From NCBI RefSeq assembly GCF_900107685.1, contig NZ_FNRQ01000007.1:310001-374000 (forward strand): DNA of 64,000 bases. Reading direction: 5' to 3'. Positions 26,687 to 34,439 of this stretch are shown piece after piece. The DNA comes from Paraburkholderia sartisoli. Lineage in GTDB: Bacteria > Pseudomonadota > Gammaproteobacteria > Burkholderiales > Burkholderiaceae. Each line of letters opens with the position of its first letter. Positions within the stretch are counted from its first letter, which is position 1. Under the pieces are notes generated by a model. That model saw only the letters and a program-made list of their open reading frames with translations, ran no database searches and was not told the DNA's origin. The translations under genes and the position numbers were made by a program.

Positions 26687-26988
26687 CTAAAAGTCGAATT
26701 GATCGAGCTCGCGCTGCAATTCACGATTGCGCGCGACGCGTTCGTCGATTGCCGGGCCGAGCCGCTCGAGGTTCGAGGTTCGAGGTTCGAGGTTCGAGGT
26801 TCGAGGTTCGAGGTTCGAGGTTCGAGGTTCGAGGTTCGAGGTTCGAGGTTCGCCAGCATGTCGCTCGCGATACGCTTCGCGGTCGGGGTCAGTCCGGCGT
26901 AACGCGACTCGACAGTCTGTGCAAACGCGCCCGGCATCGTGGCTGGCGACATGGGTTGGTTATCTGTCATTCTTTTCTCGATTGACAT
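26687..26988 (-). pseudogene. RpiR-like regulator remnant disrupted by heptanucleotide repeat
   Basis: The first 48 codons read like the start of a MurR/RpiR-family HTH domain (VESRYAGLTPTAKRIASDML). They then run into the 7-bp repeat, translated as repeated LEPRTSN. Beyond the repeat, a different frame from the current one encodes a protein-like tail (ERLGPAIDERVARNRELQRE, then LDQFDF) ending at TAG 26687-26689. Removing 77 bp (11 repeat units) rejoins the two parts as A-N-L-E-R-L-G-P. So the ancestral frame was about 74 codons, itself far shorter than a full RpiR protein (about 280 residues) and lacking the SIS domain. It is a remnant or a small derived gene. RpiR regulators are plausible next to D-Ala-D-Ala catabolism. 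Confidence 0.55.
26766..26852. repeat. Heptanucleotide tandem repeat, 11 full copies of GTTCGAG
   Basis: Eleven perfect copies of GTTCGAG (26771-26847) flanked by partial units TCGAG and GTTCG, 87 bp in all. Seven is not a multiple of three, so each unit gained or lost changes the downstream frame. On the minus strand three units encode the heptapeptide LEPRTSN. No interruptions are seen, which suggests recent expansion or ongoing slippage. Confidence 0.95.
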
Positions 26989-27569
26989 CCATCCGACAAA
27001 ACCAATAAAGTCAGCGCCAGCTTAAAAAATCAATCGAAAAGAGCTGCCCGATAGCGTATCGCCTCGCCACGGGCCCTTCCAGCCGTATCGGGATCGCACA
27101 GATAGGCCACCCAACCGGCCGCCGGATACGCCGATACCCGTTCCTGTTCGAGAGACGTTTAGTTATATGTCATCGTATAACTATCTAACGGACTGAAATA
27201 TCCGCCGCGTATTCGCCGCTTCCGCCTTGCGGCGCGTGGCATTGCCCTGGTTTCCCGGATTCTCGCGGGTCAAAACGGAACCCGGCGCGAACGCCCTGTC
27301 AGCACGTTCGTCCGCGCCATACGGGTAATTACCCGGTGTACATCCGGTATCTCATATCGATAGACTCTCGCGGTCATAGGACAACATACAAATCCATCCC
27401 GCTTTTTGCCCCGTGCAATGTGGATGGCCGAATGACCGGAGACCACGCCATCTCCAGCGTCACATTCTCCGTGGCGACTGGTCGAGGACACGACGGTGGG
27501 GATACGGACGATGACCGTATCGCAGCGTTCGCAATCGATCGATGGTTTATTTTCAGAGGAAATAGCGCG
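26989..27569. promoter_or_regulatory. Divergent intergenic region between the RpiR remnant and dctP
   Basis: 581 bp without a convincing gene. An in-frame extension of dctP up to 27336 has no family similarity. The region holds the dyad at 27162-27181, A/T-rich stretches near 27020-27040, and the dctP ribosome site AGAGGA at 27556-27561. It should carry the promoters of both divergent units. Confidence 0.5.
27162..27181. promoter_or_regulatory. Dyad GTTATA-N8-TATAAC, probable GntR-type operator
   Basis: Perfect 6+6 bp inverted repeat, GTTATA and TATAAC with an 8-bp spacer, about 390 bp upstream of dctP. The TATAAC half-site and A/T-rich centre are common in operators of GntR-family regulators of sugar-acid TRAP systems. 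The regulator gene is not in this window. Confidence 0.45.
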
Positions 27570-28562
27570 ATGAAAAACAACTTTAACCTTTCCCGTATTT
27601 CGATGATGGCCGCCGCTTCGGTGCTGGCCCTGAGCAGCGGTGCCGCACAGGCGCGCACGTTCCGCTCGGCCGACGTGCATGGCGACACGTTCCCGACCAA
27701 CATGGCCGTGAAATTCATGGGCGACGAGATCTCGAAGGCGACCAACGGCAAGGATTCCGTGAAGGTCTTCGGCAACAGCTCGCTCGGCTCTGAAAACGAC
27801 ACGATCGACCAGGTCCGTATCGGCGCGCTCGACATGACCCGCGCGAACGGCGCGGCGTTCAACGAGATCGTGCCGGAATCGATGATCCCGTCGCTGCCGT
27901 TCCTGTTCCGCGACATCAACCATTTCCGCAAGGCGATGTACGGCCCGGCAGGCCAGCAGATTCTCGACGCCTTCAAGGCGAAGGGCCTGATCGCGCTGAC
28001 CTTCTATGAAAGCGGCGCGCGTTCGATGTACGCGAAGAAGGCCATCCATTCGCCGGCCGACATGAAGGGCCTCAAGGTCCGCGTCCAGCCGTCCGACCTG
28101 ATGGTCGACGAAATCCGCGCGATGGGCGGCACGCCGACGCCGATGCCGTTCGCCGAGGTCTACACGGGCCTGAAGACGGGCCTCGTCGACGCAGCGGAAA
28201 ACAACCTCCCGTCCTACGACGAAACCAAGCACTTCGAAGTCGCGCAGGTGTACTCGGAAACGCAGCACGCGATGACGCCGGAAGTGCTCGTGTTCTCGAA
28301 GAAGGTCTGGGACACGCTGACGCCGCAGGAACAGGCCATCATCAAGAAGGCCGCGGATGACTCGGTGCCCTACTACGAGAAGCTTTGGACGGCGCGCGAA
28401 GCCGAGGCCGCGAAGACCGTGACGAAGGGCGGCGCGACGCTCGTTCCGGCCGCGCAGATCGATCGCGCGGCGTTCGTGAAGGCGATGCAGCCGGTCTGGG
28501 CCAAGTACGAAAGGACGCCGCAGATGAAGCAGATCGTCGACGAAATCCAGGCAGTCAAGTAA
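27570..28562 (+). CDS. dctP: TRAP transporter substrate-binding protein, DctP type
   Basis: 330-residue periplasmic binding protein. The signal peptide (SRISMMAAASVLALSSGAAQA) is cleaved after AQA. The DctP fold is recognised by SLPFLFRDINHFRKAMYGPA, then GLKVRVQPSDLMVDEIRAMG with the ligand-carboxylate arginine, and GLKTGLVDAAENNLPSY. The ATG at 27570 has AGAGGA 9 nt upstream. First gene of a complete TRAP set. Ligands of this DctP subclass are often sugar acids or C4-dicarboxylates; I cannot say which. Confidence 0.93.
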   Translation: MKNNFNLSRISMMAAASVLALSSGAAQARTFRSADVHGDTFPTNMAVKFMGDEISKATNGKDSVKVFGNSSLGSENDTIDQVRIGALDMTRANGAAFNEIVPESMIPSLPFLFRDINHFRKAMYGPAGQQILDAFKAKGLIALTFYESGARSMYAKKAIHSPADMKGLKVRVQPSDLMVDEIRAMGGTPTPMPFAEVYTGLKTGLVDAAENNLPSYDETKHFEVAQVYSETQHAMTPEVLVFSKKVWDTLTPQEQAIIKKAADDSVPYYEKLWTAREAEAAKTVTKGGATLVPAAQIDRAAFVKAMQPVWAKYERTPQMKQIVDEIQAVK

Positions 28563-28580
28563 GTCTCACCCGCGGGTGAT

Positions 28581-28619
28581 GGCGCAATGTCCGGCAGCGT
28601 GTTTCGCCGGCATTGCGCC
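28581..28619 (+). other. Strong intercistronic hairpin 1 after dctP
   Basis: GGCGCAATG-T-CCGGC pairs with GCCGG-C-ATTGCGCC across a short loop, starting 19 bp after the dctP stop. There is no T-tract, so it looks like an mRNA-stabilising or transcription-attenuating stem instead of a simple terminator. Confidence 0.65.
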
Positions 28620-28629
28620 ACGAGCATTT

Positions 28630-28658
28630 CCTCGTGAGCCGGCAACCGGCTCACGAGG
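28630..28658 (+). other. Strong intercistronic hairpin 2 before dctQ
   Basis: CCTCGTGAGCCGG and CCGGCTCACGAGG form a perfect 13-bp stem with a CAA loop. It lies 10 bp after hairpin 1 and about 48 bp before the dctQ start. There is no T-tract. Confidence 0.7.
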
Positions 28659-28705
28659 CAGTCTGAATGGGCAGGATAAGTCCGTTGTATGGAAGGATGG
28701 AACAG

Positions 28706-29185
28706 ATGACCTTCATGAAACGCCCGAATGATTTTCTTTCCCGCGTACTGGCCATAGTGGCGTCGATCAGCCTCGCCGTGCTGACGTTGCTGGTCTTTTA
28801 CGGCGTCGTCATGCGCTACGTCTTTAACGACGCCCCCGATTTCGTCGAGCCGATCGCACTTTTGCTGGTGGTCGTCATCGCCATGTTCGGGGCCTCGCTC
28901 AAGGTTCGCGAGAGCGGTCATATCGGGCTCGATTCACTCGTCAAGAAACTGTCGCCCAAAGGGCAGGTCGCGGCCGAAGCCTTTCAGCATGTGTGCCTGA
29001 TCGCGCTTTCCGTCGCGATTTTCGTGGGCTGCATGGAAATGGCGGAAACGACGATGGACGACCGGATTCCGATTCTCGGCCTCCCGGAAGCCCTCCGCTA
29101 CTTCATTCCGGTCGCAGCCAGCTTTTGCATTATTTCTTTCTCGTTCGAACATCTGCTGAAGCTGTTCGCGCGGAAGCATACCTAG
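28706..29185 (+). CDS. dctQ: TRAP transporter small permease, DctQ type
   Basis: 159-residue inner-membrane protein with four predicted TM helices: about residues 13-33, 47-66, 88-108 and 127-147. The conserved F-Y-G-V-V-M-R-Y-V-F-N segment in the first helix/loop and the EPIALLLVVVIAMFGAS helix are DctQ features. The ATG at 28706 is preferred because GGAAGGA lies about 8 nt upstream; ATGs at 28697 and 28715 are possible. It forms the membrane complex with DctM, encoded 7 bp downstream. Confidence 0.88.
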   Translation: MTFMKRPNDFLSRVLAIVASISLAVLTLLVFYGVVMRYVFNDAPDFVEPIALLLVVVIAMFGASLKVRESGHIGLDSLVKKLSPKGQVAAEAFQHVCLIALSVAIFVGCMEMAETTMDDRIPILGLPEALRYFIPVAASFCIISFSFEHLLKLFARKHT

Positions 29186-29192
29186 AGCAATC

Positions 29193-30545
29193 ATGGAACT
29201 TGCCATTCTCTTTGTCAGTTTTATCGTGTTCCTCGCGCTCGGGGTTCCGGTTTCGTTTGGGTTGGGGCTCTCGTGCGTCCTGACGTATCTGTATGAAGGC
29301 CTGCCGGCGGCAACGGCCATGCAGTCGATGATCTCGGGCATGAACGCGTTCTCGTTTCTCGCGGTCCCGTTCTTCATCTTTTCCGGCGAACTGATGCTCC
29401 ACGGCGGTATCGCCGACCGCATCCTGCGCTTCGCCCAGGCGACCGTCGGACACTTCCGCGGCGGTCTCGGCATGGCCAACGTCGTCGCGTGTACGCTGTT
29501 CGGCGGCGTGTCCGGTTCGCCGACAGCCGATACGTCGGCGATGGGCGGCGTCGTGATTCCACTGATGAAGCGCGAAGGCTATAGCGCGGCGTATGCGGTC
29601 AACGTAACGACCCACTCGTCGCTGGCCGGCGCGCTGATGCCGACGTCGACGAACATGATCATCTATGCGTTCGCCGCACAGGGGATCACGGGCACGTTGA
29701 ACGGTCAGCAGCTGAGCGGCGTCTCGATCGGCGACCTGCTGTTCTCCGGGCTGCTGCCGGTGCTGTGGGTGATGGGTTTCGTGCTGATCGCAGCCTACTG
29801 GCAGGCGGTTCGTTTCGGCTACCCGCAGCGCCCCGATGGTTCGACGGGCGTGCAGAAGTTTCCCGGCTGGTTCGCGGTGGGCAGGACGTTCCTTGGCGCA
29901 TTGCCCGGTCTGATGGTGATCGCGATCATCCTGGTGTGCGTGGCAAGAGGCATTGCGACCGCGACAGAAGCCGCGGCGATCGCGGTGGTCTATTCGCTGG
30001 TGCTGACACTCGTCGTCTATCGCTCGATGACGAGGAAGAAGCTCTTCGTGGCGCTTTCAAGCGCGACCAAGACAACCGGTGTGGTGCTGCTGCTGATCGC
30101 CGTGTCGAACATGCTGCGCTTCCAGATGGCTTACCTGGAGATTCCCGACGCGATCGAGCGCCTGCTCGAACATGCAACGACGCTTCCGTGGCTGATGCTG
30201 CTGTATATCAACATCCTCCAGGTTTTCCTCGGCACGTTCGTCGACATGGCCGCGCACATCCTGATCACGACGCCGCTGTTCCTGCCGCTCGCGATGCATG
30301 CAGGCGTGGGCCCCGTGCAGTTCGGCATCATGATTCTGCTGAACTGCTCACTGGGTCTGGTTCACCCGCCGATCGGCTCGGTGCAGTTCGTCGGTTGCGC
30401 GATCGGCAACGTCTCGATCGGTGAAACGACGAAAATCGCGTGGCCGTATTATCTGGCCATCTTCAGTGCGATCAACGTCGTCACCTATCTGCCGTTCTTC
30501 TCGACCTGGTTGCCAAGCCTGATCAACGGACACCCGGTGTATTGA
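29193..30545 (+). CDS. dctM: TRAP transporter large permease, DctM type
   Basis: 450-residue inner-membrane protein of the ion transporter superfamily, about 12 TMs. Family hallmarks: FLAVPFFIFSGELMLHGGIA, the first hairpin motif TLFGGVSGSPTADTSAMGGV (a Na+-coupling signature region), the P-T-S-T-N-M segment, and the C-terminal GLVHPPIGSVQFVGCAIG. It drives ligand uptake with the Na+ gradient together with DctP and DctQ. A terminator follows. Confidence 0.95.
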   Translation: MELAILFVSFIVFLALGVPVSFGLGLSCVLTYLYEGLPAATAMQSMISGMNAFSFLAVPFFIFSGELMLHGGIADRILRFAQATVGHFRGGLGMANVVACTLFGGVSGSPTADTSAMGGVVIPLMKREGYSAAYAVNVTTHSSLAGALMPTSTNMIIYAFAAQGITGTLNGQQLSGVSIGDLLFSGLLPVLWVMGFVLIAAYWQAVRFGYPQRPDGSTGVQKFPGWFAVGRTFLGALPGLMVIAIILVCVARGIATATEAAAIAVVYSLVLTLVVYRSMTRKKLFVALSSATKTTGVVLLLIAVSNMLRFQMAYLEIPDAIERLLEHATTLPWLMLLYINILQVFLGTFVDMAAHILITTPLFLPLAMHAGVGPVQFGIMILLNCSLGLVHPPIGSVQFVGCAIGNVSIGETTKIAWPYYLAIFSAINVVTYLPFFSTWLPSLINGHPVY

Positions 30546-30573
30546 GTTTCGACGTTTTCCCCGGGTGGTGATG

Positions 30574-30606
30574 AACAGCCTCGCGTGTGCGGGGCTGTTT
30601 TCGTTT
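30574..30606 (+). terminator. Rho-independent terminator after dctM
   Basis: AACAGCC with inner CGC, GTGT loop, GCG and GGCTGTT, followed by TTTCGTTTT. Located 29 bp past the dctM stop, between convergent genes. Confidence 0.8.
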
Positions 30607-30629
30607 TGAGGCTCGATGGTCGATACTGG

Positions 30630-31535
30630 CTAAGGCCTGGCCGCCTCATCCGCCTTAAGAAAATCAACAAACGCGCGCAGCGGTGCAGGCACATGGCGGT
30701 GTCCGGGATAGTAAAGAAACGGACCCGAAAAGCGCTCCCACCACGGCTCCAGGATCGGTTCGAGAGCGCCACTGTCGAGATGCGGGCGAAGCCCCTCCTC
30801 GAAAAGATGAATGATACCGACGCCTGCAATCGCGGTTTTGACAGCCAGATCGCCCGCCGCGCCGGGCCTGACCACGAGCGGCCCTGGCGGGTCCAGCTGC
30901 ACGCGCTCGCCGTCGCGCTCGAAGTTCCAGGTTGCCATCGCGCCCCCCGCGAACTGGATGCGCAGGCACGCGTGCGTGAGCAGGTCACGCGGGTGTGTGG
31001 GCCTGCCGTGCGTGTCGAGATAGTCCGGTGTCGCAGCAGTGGCGAAACGCTGCACACGCGACCCGATTGGAATCGCGATCATGTCCTGCTCGAGACGCTC
31101 GTCGTAGCGAATGCCCGCGTCGCAGCCGATCGACAGCACGTCGACAAACCCATCCTCGACGACGACTTCCACCCGGATGTCCGGATAGGCCTTCAGGAAC
31201 GGCGCGATCACGCCAGGCAGGTCGATGTGCGCGACGCTCGCGGGCACGTTGAGCTTGAGCGTGCCCGACGGTTTGTCGCGAAAGCCGTTCAGGACGTCCA
31301 GCGCCGCTTCCATCTCGCTGAAGAGCGGCGTGAGCTTTTCGATGAGACGCACTCCCGCTTCGGTCGGCGCGACGCTGCGTGTGGTCCGGTTAAGCAGACG
31401 CAGCCCCAGCTTCGCTTCCAGACGGCGCACGGCAATGCTGAGGCTCGACGCGGAGACACCGCTGATCCGGGCGGCATCGCGAAAGCCGCCTGAGCGCGCG
31501 ACGGAGATAAAGGCGGCGAGATCGTTCAGGTCCAT
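30630..31535 (-). CDS. LysR family transcriptional regulator
   Basis: 301-residue LysR-type protein. HTH at about residues 3-60 (MDLNDLAAFISVARSGGFRD, SASSLSIAVRRLEAKLG), then the canonical R-L-L-N-R-T-T-R-S wing and an effector domain with SGTLKLNVP at about 90. Divergent from the aldo/keto reductase gene; the 103-bp spacer contains a perfect palindrome. This arrangement implies regulation of that gene. Confidence 0.92.
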   Translation of the reverse strand: MDLNDLAAFISVARSGGFRDAARISGVSASSLSIAVRRLEAKLGLRLLNRTTRSVAPTEAGVRLIEKLTPLFSEMEAALDVLNGFRDKPSGTLKLNVPASVAHIDLPGVIAPFLKAYPDIRVEVVVEDGFVDVLSIGCDAGIRYDERLEQDMIAIPIGSRVQRFATAATPDYLDTHGRPTHPRDLLTHACLRIQFAGGAMATWNFERDGERVQLDPPGPLVVRPGAAGDLAVKTAIAGVGIIHLFEEGLRPHLDSGALEPILEPWWERFSGPFLYYPGHRHVPAPLRAFVDFLKADEAARP

Positions 31536-31571
31536 GGCGATTGTGCATTTTTTTGAACAACCCGTATAAGT

Positions 31572-31583
31572 TAAACCGGTTTA
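31572..31583. promoter_or_regulatory. Perfect 12-bp palindrome between LysR and AKR genes
   Basis: TAAACCGGTTTA, located 37 bp from the LysR start and 56 bp from the reductase start. It is a likely regulator site or promoter-overlapping operator. Confidence 0.45.
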
Positions 31584-31638
31584 TTCAACACTGCAATCGC
31601 CGTCATACTGGCGCACACCCTTCCACGAGGAGCACGTC

Positions 31639-32511
31639 ATGTCAAAGTCCACACCCGCAGCCACCTGGTCTCTCGCCGGTCACACGGTGCGTCGCATGGG
31701 CTACGGTGCCATGCAGCTTGCCGGCCCCGGCGTATTCGGTCCGCCGAAGGATCGCGAAGCCGCGATCGCTGTTCTTCGCGAGGCGGTGGCGTCGGGCGTC
31801 AATCACATCGACACGAGCGACTTCTACGGGCCGCACGTCACCAACCAGATCATCCGCGAAGCGCTGCATCCGTACCCGGACGACCTCGTGATCGTCACCA
31901 AGGTCGGCGCCGTGCGGGGCGACGACGCTTCATGGCTACCCGCGATGGAGCCGCAGGACATCGAGCGCGGCGTCCACGACAACCTGCGCAACCTCGGGCT
32001 CGACGCAATCGAAATCGTCAACCTGCGGATCATGGGCAAGGTCCACGCGCCATCCGAAGGAACGATCGCGAGACAGGTCGAGGCACTCGCCGGGCTTCAG
32101 CGCAAGGGACTCGTGCGTCACATCGGTCTGAGCAACGCGACGTCGGCCCAGGTCGCCGAGGCGCAGGGGATCGTCGAAATCGTCTGCGTGCAGAACCACT
32201 ACAACCTGGTCCAGCGGGAAGACGACGCGCTCGTCGATGAACTCGCCGCCAGGGGCATCGCCTATGTGCCGTTCTTTCCGCTTGGGGGATTCACGCCGCT
32301 TCAGTCGTCGGTGCTGTCGGGGGTCGCGCAGAAGCTCGGCGCGACACCGATGCAGGTGGCGCTCGCCTGGCTTTTGCATCGCTCGCCTAACATCCTGCTG
32401 ATTCCGGGTACGTCGTCGACAGGGCATCTGCGTGAAAACATGCAGGCCGCGCAATTGAGCCTGTCTGACGCGGTGCTTGAAGAACTTGAAGGCATCGGAC
32501 GGGCTGCTTAA
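31639..32511 (+). CDS. Aldo/keto reductase
   Basis: 290-residue (beta/alpha)8 oxidoreductase. Catalytic tetrad candidates: the Asp of HIDTSDFYGP, the Tyr four residues on, Lys in VIVTKVG. The His position is altered: the strand reads EIVNLRIMG where many AKRs have a D-L-x-x-x-H segment. C-terminal NADPH-binding region: IPGTSSTGHLRENMQA. It reduces aldehydes or ketones with NADPH in the cytoplasm. The ATG at 31639 follows GAGGAGCAC. Confidence 0.92.
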   Translation: MSKSTPAATWSLAGHTVRRMGYGAMQLAGPGVFGPPKDREAAIAVLREAVASGVNHIDTSDFYGPHVTNQIIREALHPYPDDLVIVTKVGAVRGDDASWLPAMEPQDIERGVHDNLRNLGLDAIEIVNLRIMGKVHAPSEGTIARQVEALAGLQRKGLVRHIGLSNATSAQVAEAQGIVEIVCVQNHYNLVQREDDALVDELAARGIAYVPFFPLGGFTPLQSSVLSGVAQKLGATPMQVALAWLLHRSPNILLIPGTSSTGHLRENMQAAQLSLSDAVLEELEGIGRAA

Positions 32512-32527
32512 GGGAATCGAGCCGGGG

Positions 32528-32580
32528 AAGGTGTTTCGGGTTGGGCGCCTGCTTGCGAGGGCTTGCGACCCGAACACCTT
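32528..32580. terminator. Long hairpin between convergent AKR and LysR genes
   Basis: AAGGTGTT-(T)-CGGGT pairs with ACCCG-AACACCTT, a 13-bp stem with one bulged T and a 26-nt loop. It overlaps the LysR stop codon. Convergent context suggests transcription end for both sides, although no clear T-tract follows on the + strand. Confidence 0.4.
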
Positions 32581-33499
32581 ATTCGCGTGCCATCGCCTTC
32601 GCGACGTGTTCAGCAAACGCCCTCACCTTCGCGGAATGCCTTCGCTCCTGCGGACTCACGAGATGAACCGGTATGGGCACCGTTTCCCATTCGGGCAGCA
32701 TGCGCAGCACTTCTCCACTCGCCAGCGCTTCGTCGAAGAGCCAGGTCGGCGAATAGCCGATGCCCATGCCCGCGAGAATCGACGCTCGCATCACCTCACT
32801 GCTGTTGGTCTGCAGGTTGCCTTCGACGCGCACGACGCGCGTGGTTCCCGCCGGATCCGCCGCACCGGGCCCTGCCTTGAAACTCCACGCGTTGCGCATG
32901 GCCAGTTCGGTGTAGACGATACAGTTGTGATTCGCCAGATCGTCCGGAACGCGCGGTGCCTTTAAGCCTTTGGGCAGCGAACGCACGTAGCTGCGGTGGG
33001 CCATCAGCATCCGCTGGGCCGTTCCAAGCCGGCGCGCGATCAGGCTGCTGTCCGGCAGGTCGCCCAGGCGCACGGCGCAATCGATGCCCTGTTCGACAAG
33101 ATCGATAAAGCCGTCGTGAAGACGCAGATCGATCTTCACACCGGGATTGCCCGCCAGAAACGACTGGATCAGCGGCATCAGCTTCAGGCGCCCGTAGCCC
33201 ACCGACGCCGCGATCCGCAGCCAGCCCGTCAACTGCTGCTCGCCGCGTCGCAATGCGCCCTCAGCCTCGGCAATTTCGCCGACGAGACGACGCGCCTGCT
33301 CGAAATAGCGTTCACCCTCTTCCGTCAGCGCGAGCGAACGCGTGGTGCGCGTCAAAAGCCGCGCGCCGAGTTCGCGCTCCAGTGCCGCGACCTGTTTGCT
33401 CACCGCGCTTTGTGTCGTGTCGGACTCGTGCGCGACGGCCGAAAAACTACCTGCCTCCACCACGCGCACGAACGTCTTCATCGCCTGCAGTTTGTCCAT
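32579..33499 (-). CDS. LysR family transcriptional regulator
   Basis: 306-residue LysR-type protein of the CrgA/AaeR-like branch. HTH about residues 4-62 (MKTFVRVVEAGSFSAVAHES, TTQSAVSKQVAALERELG), wing R-L-L-T-R-T-T-R-S, effector domain beginning near LTGWLRIAASVGYGR. Divergent from the SDR gene at 33629 and probably its regulator. The 129-bp spacer contains an ATTCC-N5-GGAAT dyad and an 11-bp direct repeat. Confidence 0.92.
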   Translation of the reverse strand: MDKLQAMKTFVRVVEAGSFSAVAHESDTTQSAVSKQVAALERELGARLLTRTTRSLALTEEGERYFEQARRLVGEIAEAEGALRRGEQQLTGWLRIAASVGYGRLKLMPLIQSFLAGNPGVKIDLRLHDGFIDLVEQGIDCAVRLGDLPDSSLIARRLGTAQRMLMAHRSYVRSLPKGLKAPRVPDDLANHNCIVYTELAMRNAWSFKAGPGAADPAGTTRVVRVEGNLQTNSSEVMRASILAGMGIGYSPTWLFDEALASGEVLRMLPEWETVPIPVHLVSPQERRHSAKVRAFAEHVAKAMARE

Positions 33500-33515
33500 T
33501 TTCCTTGCTCGATAT

Positions 33516-33578
33516 ATTCCTTAATGGAATCAGTCATATGAGCATACACCGTCTATATCACCCGGACGGAATCAGTCA
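33516..33578. promoter_or_regulatory. Dyad and direct repeats in LysR/SDR divergent promoter
   Basis: ATTCC-TTAAT-GGAAT (33516-33530) is a perfect dyad. GGAATCAGTCA occurs exactly at 33526-33536 and again at 33568-33578, 42 bp apart, four helical turns. This is the layout expected of LysR recognition and activation sites. Confidence 0.55.
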
Positions 33579-33628
33579 AAGTGCAGTCATCGCATACGCG
33601 ACACAACTCAACCCGAAGGAGCACTGAC

Positions 33629-34378
33629 ATGAACCCATCCGTCGTACTGATCACAGGCGCGCTTACCGGCATCGGCCGCGCCACCGCTCTGGCTTTTGCA
33701 CGCGAAGGAAACCGCGTCGTCGTCAGCGGCCGTCGCGAGGAAGCCGGTCAGGCGCTCGCAGCCGAACTTCGCGCGCTGGGTGCCGACGCCGAGTTTTTAC
33801 GCGCCGACGTGCGCTTCGAGGCTGAGGTGCGCAGCGTCGTCGAGCAGACGGTCGAGCGTTTCGGCCGGCTCGACGTCGCGGTCAACAACGCTGGCACAGA
33901 AGGAGAACTCGCGCCGATCGTCGAACAGTCGGCGGCCAATTTCGAGGACACGTTCTCGGTCAACGTGCTTGGCACGCTGCTGTCGCTCAAGCACGAGATG
34001 CGCGTGATGCTTGCACAGGGCGCGGGCTCGATCATCAACCTTTCGTCGATCGCGGGCCAGGTCGGCATTGCGGGCGCTTCGGTCTATGCGGCCAGCAAGC
34101 ACGCGGTGGAAGGCCTGACGAAGAGCGCGGCACTCGAAGGCGCCGCTGCGGGCGTGCGCGTCAACGCCGTGGCGCCGGGCCCTGTTGCCACGCAAATGCT
34201 CGAACGCTTCGTTGGTGGCAACGAGGAAAACAAGGCCGGTTTCCTCGCGAGCGTTCCGGCGCGACGCGCCGCGATGCCCGACGAGATCGCCCAGACCATC
34301 GTGTTTCTCGCGAGCGACAAGGCGCGTTATCTGACCGGGCAAAGCATCGCTGTCGATGGCGCTTATACGGCGCAATAG
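33629..34378 (+). CDS. Short-chain dehydrogenase/reductase
   Basis: 249-residue classical SDR. Cofactor motif TGALTGIG at about 10-17, NNAG at 87-90, active site Ser in NLSSIAG and Y-A-A-S-K near 150-154, and the C-terminal YLTGQSIAVDGAYTA. SGRR after beta-2 suggests NADP(H) (inference). GAAGGA precedes the ATG at 33629. Followed by the truncated carboxymuconolactone-like gene and the SnoaL-like gene on the same strand. Confidence 0.92.
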   Translation: MNPSVVLITGALTGIGRATALAFAREGNRVVVSGRREEAGQALAAELRALGADAEFLRADVRFEAEVRSVVEQTVERFGRLDVAVNNAGTEGELAPIVEQSAANFEDTFSVNVLGTLLSLKHEMRVMLAQGAGSIINLSSIAGQVGIAGASVYAASKHAVEGLTKSAALEGAAAGVRVNAVAPGPVATQMLERFVGGNEENKAGFLASVPARRAAMPDEIAQTIVFLASDKARYLTGQSIAVDGAYTAQ

Positions 34379-34439
34379 CGCACTGTCTTTGCCGCTCACT
34401 TCGTTTAGCTGTGTATTTTCTTCTTTAGGGAGCATCACC

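Noticed and set aside
26699..26902. Plus-strand repetitive open frame across the heptamer tract
   Set aside because: It exists only because the repeat has no stops in these frames; no ribosome site or protein features.
27336..27569. Upstream extension of dctP
   Set aside because: It would bury the signal peptide and lacks similarity; ATG 27570 has a ribosome site.
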